A DNA stretch of 64,000 bases from NCBI RefSeq assembly GCF_002896965.1, contig NZ_LYMM01000022.1:1-64000 (forward strand), given 5' to 3'. Positions 26,762 to 36,818 of the stretch are shown here, one piece after another. Position numbers and translations under genes: made by a program. The notes under the pieces were generated by a model. It had not been told where the DNA came from. It was given only the letters and a program-made list of their open reading frames with translations, and searched no databases. Each line of letters opens with the position of its first letter. Position 1 is the stretch's first letter. This stretch comes from Novosphingobium guangzhouense (GTDB lineage: Bacteria > Pseudomonadota > Alphaproteobacteria > Sphingomonadales > Sphingomonadaceae).

Positions 26762-27345
26762 GTGCCCGCGTCCGATCCGTACTTGGCCTGTAGCTCGTAA
26801 GGCTGGTTCTTGTGAACCGTGCTGGCGGTCAGCGTGCGCTGGCTGGTCGAATTGGGCATGAACGGCACGATGAACACCGGTGTATAAGTCACCGTCGCAG
26901 TATAGAGCACCACGTCGTTGCCGCCGCTCTCATTCTCAGTGCCGATATCGGCGTCCCATTTGCCGTTGCGGTTCTCGTCGGTGTAAGCCTCGCCATTGTC
27001 GCACCGGCCGTTGGCGTTCTTGTCGTTCCACGTCTCGGCGCGCTTGAGATCGGCGAAGTCGTAGTAGCTCAGCCGCTTGAACTTGACATCGGCGCCCGGT
27101 GCCACGCGCTTGACCATCGCCTCCACATAGGCATCCGCCTTGGCGTTATCGGCGCTTTCCAGCCCGTCCTGCCGTGCCGCTTCCTCCACCGCGCCATGCA
27201 GGATCGCGGTAAGATAGGCACGGTGCGCCATGTCGTAGATGCCGATCAGCAGCAGCAGAAGCACTGGCGCGGCGACGGCGAATTCGATCACCGCCGAACC
27301 CTGCTCGGCCGCACGCAGGCGAAGGATGCGATCGCGCAAGCTCAC
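26752..27345 (-). CDS. TadE/TadG family protein with calcium-loop-like insert
   Basis: This 197-residue protein begins with a basic segment, then AAEQGSAVIEFAVAAPVLLLLLIGIYDMAHRAYL, the TadE pseudopilin signature and membrane helix. Around residues 110-140 lie two Asp/Asn/Gly-rich loops, DKNANGRCDNGEAY and DENRNGKWDADIG, that look like EF-hand or dockerin-type calcium loops. It overlaps its neighbours by 10 bp (downstream TadE) and 4 bp (upstream TadG), so the three are one operon. Calcium binding is inferred. Confidence 0.85.
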   Translation of the reverse strand: MSLRDRILRLRAAEQGSAVIEFAVAAPVLLLLLIGIYDMAHRAYLTAILHGAVEEAARQDGLESADNAKADAYVEAMVKRVAPGADVKFKRLSYYDFADLKRAETWNDKNANGRCDNGEAYTDENRNGKWDADIGTENESGGNDVVLYTATVTYTPVFIVPFMPNSTSQRTLTASTVHKNQPYELQAKYGSDAGTCS

Positions 27346-29150
27346 TGCACAACCCTCAGTTCGCCGACCTGCTTGGCGATCTCCTGGAACGCGGCATTAA
27401 GATCCGCCGAGCTGCTTGCGGTGAAGGAACTGTCGTCGGAGGCGCAGGTCGTCAGGTCAGTGCTGAGCGTGGACGTGAAAGCCACCACCCATACGCGGAT
27501 GCCCTTGGCCTTGATCGCCTCGCACGATGCAAGGAAGCGCTGGGTATGACGCTTGGCATCGTCGGTGGACCCGTCGCTGGTGACGCGGCGGTCCCAGTAT
27601 TCCATGCCCCATGCCTGCGCGATGGTGTAGTTGGGCTCCATCTCGCCGTCGGTCATGAAGATGAGGTGACGCGAAACCTTGCCGCCGTTGCTGGGCTCGT
27701 CACTGTTCAGCGTGGACCACATGCCCTGCTGCGACATCAGGCGCCCGCCCCAGATCATGCCGATATCAAGATATGTACCGCCAACCGCGACCAGCGAATC
27801 GGCAACCGTGTTGAATTCACTTTGCGACATCGTCGAAAGCAGCCGCGCCTCGACCGGGCAATAGTCCCCCCCGGAGCCGCCGTTGTTCGTGGTCGCCGTG
27901 GTGTAGTATCCGTTGTCGGTCCAGCGGCGGTACGAGACTTCCGGCCAGAGCGGACGCCACTTCGTCTTGTCGTCGGACGTGGGCGCCGAATCAAGGTCGA
28001 GGTCCAGCGCGCCCGCCGGAGTGATCCCGCTGGTGGCGGAATACTTGAAGGTCGACTGGGCGACGGTGTCGCGTTCCTGGATGCAGCCGTCCCAGGTCGA
28101 AGACACGTTGGCGCCGCCATTGCCGGTATCGGTGTTGACCGAGTTGAACTTCTTGAAGCTGCTCGTCGAGAACGTGCGCTGATGATAGCGCATCACCCAG
28201 GGCCGATAGAGATAATGCCAGTAGATCGCGTACTTGCTGCTGTTATTCGGCTGCCTGCAGGAATACTCGATCTTGCGCTGATACTTCGACCCTCCGGAGG
28301 AGTAGTCGCCGAAGTTCTCATCCGAAGGCATGTTATTGGTGCAGCTGCTCTTGTAGGTCCAGCTGTCGTTGGAGTAGCGCACCCAGTCGCTGGTGTAGTC
28401 GCTGCTACCCGAATCATCGAGTTCGTAAGCGCGCGACTGGTAGGCGTAGCTGTCTACGATGTAGCTCTTGCTGACATCGGTCAGCAGCTTGCCGACATTG
28501 ACTGTCGAACTGAACGGCACGAAGCCATAACGTACCCGCGCATTGCTGTTGGCAGTGGCGTTGTAGATCGTGGTGTAGAAGTTGCGCATCGCCGAACGCA
28601 GCGCATCGATACGCTTCTGCGAAGAGCCCGAAAGCGTGAAGTCCATCGATCCCGTGGTATCGAGCACCATCATGATATCGGAATTGCCCACGCCCATCGA
28701 ACTGGCGCAGGTCACCTGGATGTCGAAGGTCATCTTGCCGAAGATGCGCATCAGAAGAGTGTCGAGCAACGTTGTCGCCGTGCCGGTGATGGTCTGCCCG
28801 TTGTCGGTCGAAACCGGGTTGAACACGGTGGAGCGAGTGCCCTGCTGCGCATCGCTGAAATTGGTGTCGAAGTAGGCTTTCGCCACTTTCTTGGACGCGT
28901 CATCGAAACCGGCGGTCGTCACCGTGCGCCGGCCCGCCAGCACACCCGCATCGCAAGCCGACTGAAGCTGCTGGCGCACAAGGTAATCGCGGCTGAGATC
29001 CACGGCCGATCCGACCACCACTGCCGCCACCAGCATGCCGATCGCTGCGATGGGCAGGATATTGCCGCCCCGATCGCGCAGCACGTCGCGCAGCAGATCA
29101 CGCACGGTGCCGCGAACGATCTTGGCAGGAAATTGGCATGCTTGACGCAT
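27342..29150 (-). CDS. TadG family pilus protein with von Willebrand A-like domain
   Basis: This 602-residue protein is the first gene of the tadE/tadE/tadG operon. The N-terminus carries RGGNILPIAAIGMLVAAVVVGSAVDLSRDYL, a TadG N-terminal membrane segment. A von Willebrand factor A domain with the MIDAS motif DTTGSM starts near residue 163, interrupted by a long Ser/Tyr/Asn-rich insert. The final part has LIFMTDGEME and the conserved ending SADLNAAFQEIAKQVGELRV. TadG-like proteins are cell-envelope components of Tad pilus loci and may contribute to surface adhesion. Confidence 0.87.
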   Translation of the reverse strand: MRQACQFPAKIVRGTVRDLLRDVLRDRGGNILPIAAIGMLVAAVVVGSAVDLSRDYLVRQQLQSACDAGVLAGRRTVTTAGFDDASKKVAKAYFDTNFSDAQQGTRSTVFNPVSTDNGQTITGTATTLLDTLLMRIFGKMTFDIQVTCASSMGVGNSDIMMVLDTTGSMDFTLSGSSQKRIDALRSAMRNFYTTIYNATANSNARVRYGFVPFSSTVNVGKLLTDVSKSYIVDSYAYQSRAYELDDSGSSDYTSDWVRYSNDSWTYKSSCTNNMPSDENFGDYSSGGSKYQRKIEYSCRQPNNSSKYAIYWHYLYRPWVMRYHQRTFSTSSFKKFNSVNTDTGNGGANVSSTWDGCIQERDTVAQSTFKYSATSGITPAGALDLDLDSAPTSDDKTKWRPLWPEVSYRRWTDNGYYTTATTNNGGSGGDYCPVEARLLSTMSQSEFNTVADSLVAVGGTYLDIGMIWGGRLMSQQGMWSTLNSDEPSNGGKVSRHLIFMTDGEMEPNYTIAQAWGMEYWDRRVTSDGSTDDAKRHTQRFLASCEAIKAKGIRVWVVAFTSTLSTDLTTCASDDSSFTASSSADLNAAFQEIAKQVGELRVVQ

Positions 29151-29297
29151 TGTAAACCACGCTCGCTCTTGGAATTGCCCCGATAATCCCTCGCCGATAC
29201 CAGCAATGTCTTAAAGAAGTTTTCGCGCATGCCCCCGTCGGCCCGGCTCCGCAACGCAACCACGAGCGACGAGTGGGCAAATAAAATTCCGCATACG

Positions 29298-29322
29298 GGA
29301 ACCAACCTGATTTTCCGGCGTT
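29298..29322 (+). promoter_or_regulatory. candidate EcfG-type (general stress) promoter
   Basis: GGAAC (29298-29302), a 16-bp spacer and CGTT (29319-29322) match the alphaproteobacterial EcfG consensus GGAAC-N16/17-CGTT exactly. It points toward the hybrid kinase gene that starts at 29403, leaving a leader of about 70 nt. Confidence 0.6.
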
Positions 29323-29402
29323 GTTCCACCCGATCCGAGGGCCGCGCGTAATGGGGGAGCGGCCTGCATTACAGCGGTTTTGTGCCCCCGCGAGACGAGT
29401 GA

Positions 29403-32400
29403 ATGGCGACCGCCCGCGGACTTGAAGCTTCCAAGTTGCTCTACATCCTGCTGCCCATCGTAATCGGTCTGACTTTCATCGCCGATACGTCCTTCCCACT
29501 GGGCACATCGATCTGGGTCATCTACCTGCTGCCGACCGTGCTGGCCTATCTGGCGCCGCACCGCCTGGTGCCGGTGGCTGTCGCCGCCGCCACGACCGTG
29601 CTCGTCATCATCGGCTACCAGCTGGCGCCCGATGGCGTCGCCAAGGAAGTCGCGCTCATCAACCGCACGCTTGGCACCATCACCAACCTGACGCTGGCCG
29701 GGATCGGCGCCGTTTTCATCAGCTACCGCAATTCCACCCGCGCCCTGCAGGCCCTGCGCGAAGGCGAGGCGAAGCTGGCCCGTGAAACCGCCGGCAACCT
29801 TGCGCTGGCGGACCTTTCGCACCGGCTGGTGACATTCCTTGTCGACCGCTTCGGTGCGGCGGCCGGGGTCATCTACGTCAACGAGGACGGAGCATTCCGC
29901 CGCGCCGCCAGCTACGGTGTGCCCAAGGGCGCCGACATCCCCGATGAACTCTCCCACGACGACGGGCTGCTGGCAGAAGTGATCCGCGACGGCCGCACCC
30001 GCACGATCGCCAAGGCACCTGCGGGCTATCTTGCGTTCGGCAGTGCGCTGGGCCAGGCACCGCTCGACCGGCTGGTGCTGGGCGCCACCGCGATCGACGG
30101 CAAGGTCAACGCGGTAATCGAGCTCGGCTTTCTAGACGCGCCCGAAGCCCAGCCCGAAGACGCGCCCCGTTTCATTGAAACGGTGTCCGGCTCTGTCGGG
30201 CTGGCGCTGCGCGCCGCCAAGTATCGCGCCCGGCTTGAGCACCTGCTGTCCGAAACCCAGCAGCAGGCCGAAGAACTCGCCAACCAGAGCGAGGAACTGC
30301 GCGCCACCAACGATGAACTCGAAGCGCAGGCCAAGGCGCTGCAGAATTCCCAGACCGAACTCGAAGCGCAGCAGGCGGAGCTTGAACGCTCCAACGCCCA
30401 GCTTGAAGAACAGGCCACCTCGCTCGAAGCCCAGCGCGACGAGCTGACCCGCGCCCAGGCAATGCTGCGCGGGCAGGCCGAGGATCTGGAACAGGCGAGC
30501 CGCTACAAGAGCGAATTCCTCGCCAACATGAGCCATGAGTTGCGCACCCCGCTCAATTCGCTGCTGATCATGGCACGCCTGCTGGCCGACAATCGCGGCG
30601 GCAACCTTTCATCCGAACAGGTCCGTTTCGCCGAGACGATCGAGACGTCGGGCAACGACCTGCTGGCCCTGATCAACGATGTGCTCGACATTTCCAAGAT
30701 CGAGGCGGGCAAGCTGGAACTGGAACCGCGCGCCGTCCCAGTCTCTGCCCTCCTCGCCAAGCTGCGCGATACCTTCGCCGGCGCTGCCGCCAAGCGCGGC
30801 CTCGAACTGCGCATCCCCGATGTTGCAGGCGAAATCGAAACCGATCCGCTGCGGCTTGAGCAGGTGCTCAAGAACTTCCTGTCGAACGCGATCAAGTTCA
30901 CCGAACGCGGCCACGTTGCCATCGAAGTGGGCCGCGCCGCCGGGAATGTCGCCTTCACCGTGCGCGATACCGGCACAGGCATCCCCGCCGACAAGCAGGG
31001 CGCCATCTTCGAAGCCTTCCGCCAGGCCGACGGCGGCATCGCCCGCAAGTACGGCGGAACCGGCCTTGGCCTGTCGATCTCGCGCGAATTGTCGCAGTTG
31101 CTGGGCGGCACGATCTCGCTGGAGAGCGAGCCCGGCAAGGGCAGCGCCTTTACCATCACCCTGCCCGAACACTTCGACGCCGAAGCTGCCCCCGAACAGG
31201 TGCGCCGCTCCTCGCCCACCCCGCCTGCCACATCACCGACGCCCGTTCCGACGGCGCCGCGCCGCGCCGCAGTTATCTCCGACGATCGCGAGACCCTGTC
31301 CGGCGATTCGCGCGTGATCCTCATCGTCGAGGATGATCCGGCGTTCGCGGGCATTCTGGCCGACCTTGCCCACGAAGTCGGCTTCTCGTGCCTCATCGCC
31401 GGAACCGCCGACGAAGGTGCGCTGCTTGCGCGCCAATATCTGCCGCAGGCGGTCATCCTTGACATGCACCTGCCCGATCACACTGGGCTTTCGGTGCTCG
31501 ATCGCATCAAGCGTGACACCCGCACCCGCCACATCCCGGTTCATATCGTCTCGGCCGACCATGACGACCATGCGGCGCTTGCCAGCGGCGCGGTCGGCTA
31601 CCTGTTCAAGCCGGTCAGCCGCGATACCCTGGTCGACATGCTCGAAGGGCTGGAAGCACGCATGGCCCAGCGCCTGCGCCGCGTGCTGGTGGTCGAAGAC
31701 GACGCGCAGCAGGCCGAGGCGATCCACCATCTCCTCGCCTCGCGCGATGTGGAGACGGTGGAAGTCCATTCCGCCGCCGAATGCCTGGGCAGCCTCGGCA
31801 CCGACACGTTCGACTGCATGGTGCTCGACCTCAACCTGCCCGACATGTCGGGGCTCGACCTGCTCGAACGCCTGTCGCACGACGAGAGCGTCGGCTTCCC
31901 GCCGGTGATCGTCTACACCGGCCGCGACCTTTCACCGGAAGAGGAGATGCGGCTGCGGCGTTATTCCAAGTCGATCATCGTCAAGGGCGCAAAGAGCCCC
32001 GAACGCCTGCTCGACGAGGTCACGCTGTTTCTCCATCAGGTCGTTTCGGAACTTCCGCAGGAAAAGCAGCAGCTGCTGGCCCGCTCGCTGGGGCGCGATC
32101 AGGCGCTGGAGGGCCGCCAGATCCTTGTCGTCGAGGACGATATCCGCAACGTGTATGCCCTCACTTCGGTGCTGGAACCCCACGGCGTCGCGGTACGCAT
32201 CGCCCGCAACGGGATCGAGGCGCTGAACGAACTGGCACGCAGCGCCGACAGCGACGGCGCGCCGGTCGACCTCGTGCTGATGGACGTGATGATGCCCGAG
32301 ATGGACGGCCTCACCTGCATGAAGGAAATCCGCAAGGATCCGCAGTGGTCGCGCCTGCCGATCATCGCGCTGACCGCCAAGGCCATGGAGCGCGACCACC

Positions 32401-32495
32401 GCGAATGCATCGACGCCGGCGCAAACGACTACCTGTCGAAGCCGCTCGACGTGGACAAGCTGCTCAGCCTCGTGCGCGTGTGGATGCCGCGATGA
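29403..32495 (+). CDS. Hybrid sensor histidine kinase with three receiver domains
   Basis: The protein has 1030 residues. In order it has about 110 hydrophobic residues with several membrane helices, a GAF-like region (about 120-270), a long coiled coil (about 280-365, repeated ELEAQ/EELRA patterns), a HisKA domain with the phospho-acceptor in FLANMSHELRTP (His378), an HATPase domain (N box in LKNFLSNAIKF, GTGLGLSIS), then three receiver domains starting at about 640, 760 and 905. The last has the standard VEDD...MDVMMPEMDG...K pattern. The coiled coil between GAF and kinase is typical of kinases that pair with CheR-type partners. It heads an operon with cheR and an HWE kinase. Confidence 0.92.
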   Translation: MATARGLEASKLLYILLPIVIGLTFIADTSFPLGTSIWVIYLLPTVLAYLAPHRLVPVAVAAATTVLVIIGYQLAPDGVAKEVALINRTLGTITNLTLAGIGAVFISYRNSTRALQALREGEAKLARETAGNLALADLSHRLVTFLVDRFGAAAGVIYVNEDGAFRRAASYGVPKGADIPDELSHDDGLLAEVIRDGRTRTIAKAPAGYLAFGSALGQAPLDRLVLGATAIDGKVNAVIELGFLDAPEAQPEDAPRFIETVSGSVGLALRAAKYRARLEHLLSETQQQAEELANQSEELRATNDELEAQAKALQNSQTELEAQQAELERSNAQLEEQATSLEAQRDELTRAQAMLRGQAEDLEQASRYKSEFLANMSHELRTPLNSLLIMARLLADNRGGNLSSEQVRFAETIETSGNDLLALINDVLDISKIEAGKLELEPRAVPVSALLAKLRDTFAGAAAKRGLELRIPDVAGEIETDPLRLEQVLKNFLSNAIKFTERGHVAIEVGRAAGNVAFTVRDTGTGIPADKQGAIFEAFRQADGGIARKYGGTGLGLSISRELSQLLGGTISLESEPGKGSAFTITLPEHFDAEAAPEQVRRSSPTPPATSPTPVPTAPRRAAVISDDRETLSGDSRVILIVEDDPAFAGILADLAHEVGFSCLIAGTADEGALLARQYLPQAVILDMHLPDHTGLSVLDRIKRDTRTRHIPVHIVSADHDDHAALASGAVGYLFKPVSRDTLVDMLEGLEARMAQRLRRVLVVEDDAQQAEAIHHLLASRDVETVEVHSAAECLGSLGTDTFDCMVLDLNLPDMSGLDLLERLSHDESVGFPPVIVYTGRDLSPEEEMRLRRYSKSIIVKGAKSPERLLDEVTLFLHQVVSELPQEKQQLLARSLGRDQALEGRQILVVEDDIRNVYALTSVLEPHGVAVRIARNGIEALNELARSADSDGAPVDLVLMDVMMPEMDGLTCMKEIRKDPQWSRLPIIALTAKAMERDHRECIDAGANDYLSKPLDVDKLLSLVRVWMPR

Positions 32496-32523
32496 CGAGG
32501 TTGGGTGATATGGAACAGGGGCG

Positions 32524-33379
32524 ATGATGGTCATCCGCTCCGGCGACAGCCTGAACGATATCGAGCTGGACCTCATCGTCGAGGCTATCTGGCGGCGCTA
32601 TCAGTACGATTTTCGCGATTATTCGCGCGCCTCGCTGCTGCGCCGCCTTGAGCGCGCGCAGGCGCATTTCGGCGTGGCGCACTTGTCCGGCCTGCTCGAC
32701 GTGATCCTTCACGATCCGCAGAGCCTGCCGGTGCTGATCGGCTTCCTGACCATCCAGGTCAGCGACATGTTCCGCGATCCCGAATACTTCCGCGCGATCC
32801 GCGAGAACGTCATCCCCCACCTCGCCACCTGGCCGACGATCAAGGTGTGGATTGCGGGCTGCGCCAACGGGGAGGAATTCTACTCGCTCGCCATCCTGTT
32901 CCGCGAGGCGGGGCTGGAGGACCGCACGATGTTCTATTGCACCGACATCAGCCGCCCGGCGCTCGCCAAGGCTGAGGCGGGAATTTTCGATATCGAGCGC
33001 ATCGCCGGCTTCTCGCGCAATTACCGCGACGCGGGCGGCAAGGGCTCTCTTGCGGACTACTACACCACCAACCACGACGTCGCACGGTTCGATCCCACCT
33101 TGCGCCGCCGCGCCGTCTTCGCCGACCACAACCTTGCCAGCGACGCGGTGTTCTCCGAGGTCCAGCTGGTATCGAGCCGCAATGTGCTGATCTATTTCGA
33201 CCGCGCATTGCAGGACCGTGCGCTCGGCCTGTTCGCCCAGTCGCTGCCGCCCGGCGGGTTCCTCGGCCTCGGCTCCAAGGAGACCGTCGCCTTCTCGGCC
33301 GAGACGGAATGCTTCGCAGACTTTGCGCCGACCGAGAAGATCTGGCGCCGCACCACGCATGACGTACAGGAGGCCGCCT

Positions 33380-33390
<11 letters not shown>
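32524..33390 (+). CDS. CheR-type protein-glutamate O-methyltransferase
   Basis: This 288-residue SAM-dependent methyltransferase of the CheR family has the N-terminal helical domain, then TIQVSDMFRDPEYF, the SAM-binding WIAGCANGEEFYSLAI and SSRNVLIYFDRALQDRAL. CheR methylates glutamates on chemoreceptor-like coiled coils. No chemoreceptor, CheA/CheW or CheB gene is nearby, so its target may be the coiled coil of the adjacent kinase. It starts 28 bp after the hybrid kinase and overlaps the next gene by 11 bp. Confidence 0.92.
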
Positions 33391-35239
<1,849 letters not shown>

Positions 35240-35271
35240 CCTGAGCCACGGTACGCGCTATCGCCCGAACC

Positions 35272-35745
35272 ATGCCTCACGTACCTTCCGTCCTGTTCGT
35301 CTGCCTTGGCAACATCTGCCGTTCTCCGCTTGCCGAAGCGGCCCTGCGCCACGAGGCCGAGCGGGCGGGGGTTGAGGTCATCGTCGATTCGGCCGGGACC
35401 GGATCGTGGCATGTCGGCAAAGGGCCCGACCCGCGCTCCTGCGCCGAAGCCGCGCGCCATGGCATCGACATCAGATCCTATCGCGCCCGTCAGGTAAAAA
35501 CGCAGGACTTCAACCGCTTCGATCACGTCATTGCGCTGGATGCCTCCAACCTCGCCGATTTGCGCCGTATCGCGCCATCCGACAGCGAAGCGCGCCTGTC
35601 CTTGCTGCTCGATCTGGTGCCGGGCCTTGAAGGTCAGGACGTGGCCGACCCCTATTACGGCGGCCCGGAAGGTTTCGAAACCACGTGGGAACAAGTGACC
35701 GAGGCCGCGCGTAATCTGGCGATGCAGCTGAAAACAGGGAGATAG
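35272..35745 (+). CDS. Low molecular weight protein-tyrosine phosphatase
   Basis: The 157-residue protein begins [17 protein letters not shown], the LMW-PTP P-loop with nucleophile Cys11 and phosphate-binding Arg17. The general acid Asp is in [12 protein letters not shown] near residue 123. It may act on tyrosine kinases of capsule synthesis or on small-molecule phosphates; no such kinase is nearby. It starts 32 bp after the HWE kinase. Confidence 0.93.
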   Translation: MPHVPSVLFVCLGNICRSPLAEAALRHEAERAGVEVIVDSAGTGSWHVGKGPDPRSCAEAARHGIDIRSYRARQVKTQDFNRFDHVIALDASNLADLRRIAPSDSEARLSLLLDLVPGLEGQDVADPYYGGPEGFETTWEQVTEAARNLAMQLKTGR

Positions 35746-35798
35746 AACCGCATTCTCCCGCTCATCGTCGCCGCCGATGGCCCTGCCGCGCGCGCAGT

Positions 35799-35864
35799 TT
35801 GCTTTTGTACCCGCTTCGATTATATGCGCGCTCGAATGCCCCGGGCTTCATAAAGCGCCGGGGC
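35799..35864 (+). promoter_or_regulatory. purC promoter region and leader hairpin
   Basis: A sigma-70-like pair, TTGCTT (35799-35804) and TATATG (35821-35826), spaced 16 bp, precedes a strong hairpin. GCCCCGG (35838-35844) pairs with CCGGGGC (35858-35864), with a further inner GCTT/AAGC stem. A T-rich stretch (TTGCTCTTTCGCACGTTTT) follows before the purC ATG at 35900. The promoter call is weak; the hairpin is certain as sequence. Confidence 0.45.
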
Positions 35865-35899
35865 TTGCTCTTTCGCACGTTTTGCAAGGACCCAAGCGC

Positions 35900-36682
35900 A
35901 TGTCCCGTCGCCGCCAGATCTACGAAGGCAAGGCCAAGATCCTTTACGAAGGCCCCGAGCCCGGCACGCTGATCCAGTACTTCAAGGACGATGCGACCGC
36001 GTTCAATGCCCAGAAAAAGGGCACCATCCAGGGCAAGGGCGTCATCAACAATCGCATCAGCGAGTATGTGTTCACGCGCCTGAACCACATCGGTGTGCCC
36101 AACCACTTCATCCGCCGCCTCAACATGCGCGAACAGCTGGTCCGCCAGGTGGAAATCATCCCGATCGAGGTCGTGGTGCGCAATGTGGCCGCCGGCTCCA
36201 TCTCCAAGCGCCTTGGTATTCCCGAAGGCGAGATGCTGCCGCACACGCTGATCGAATACTACTACAAGGACGACGCGCTGGGCGACCCGCTGGTCGCCGA
36301 AGAGCATATCGCCTGCTTCGGCTGGGCCAACCATGACGAAATGCAGGACATCGCCGCCATGGCGATCCGCGTTAACGACTTCATGGCTGGCATGTTCGCG
36401 GCGATCAACATCCGCCTCGTCGACTTCAAGCTCGAATTCGGACGCATCTGGGACGGCGACTTCAGCCGCGTGATCCTGGCCGACGAAATCAGCCCCGACG
36501 GCTGCCGCCTGTGGGACATGACCACCGGCGAGAAGCTCGACAAGGACCGCTTCCGCCGTGACCTTGGCGGCGAGGAAGAAGCCTATCAGGAAGTCGCGCG
36601 TCGCCTCGGTCTGCTGCAGGACGACGCCGGGCCGAGCGAGGTTCTGGACCTTACCAAGCACCGCAAGCTGCGCGGCAAGTAA
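35900..36682 (+). CDS. purC: Phosphoribosylaminoimidazole-succinocarboxamide synthase
   Basis: SAICAR synthetase joins aspartate to CAIR in purine biosynthesis. The sequence starts [21 protein letters not shown] (ATP-binding YEGKAK), continues with [21 protein letters not shown] and the substrate-binding [15 protein letters not shown], and has [10 protein letters not shown] and [12 protein letters not shown]. At 260 residues it has standard length. I start at ATG 35900; the frame is open upstream but carries no family sequence. Confidence 0.97.
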   Translation: MSRRRQIYEGKAKILYEGPEPGTLIQYFKDDATAFNAQKKGTIQGKGVINNRISEYVFTRLNHIGVPNHFIRRLNMREQLVRQVEIIPIEVVVRNVAAGSISKRLGIPEGEMLPHTLIEYYYKDDALGDPLVAEEHIACFGWANHDEMQDIAAMAIRVNDFMAGMFAAINIRLVDFKLEFGRIWDGDFSRVILADEISPDGCRLWDMTTGEKLDKDRFRRDLGGEEEAYQEVARRLGLLQDDAGPSEVLDLTKHRKLRGK

Positions 36683-36704
36683 GCCTGACAACACCTTGAT
36701 TTGA

Positions 36705-36739
36705 AAGGGCGGCGTTCCGGCAGGAGCGCCGCCCTTTTT
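36705..36739 (+). terminator. intrinsic terminator of purC
   Basis: AAAGGGCGGCG (36705-36715) pairs with CGCCGCCCTTT (36727-36737) and a run of five T residues follows (36735-36739). It sits about 22 bp after the purC stop. Confidence 0.9.
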
Positions 36740-36818
36740 CGTATCCGGGCACGCGCCGACCGGGCTCGGAGCGGAACGGGCTTGCCTTCCCTTGCTGCCC
36801 TTGGCACTCCTCGGGGTA

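Noticed and set aside
27546-29186. 546-codon plus-strand frame under the TadG gene
   Set aside because: Antisense shadow of a gene with a MIDAS motif and membrane anchor.
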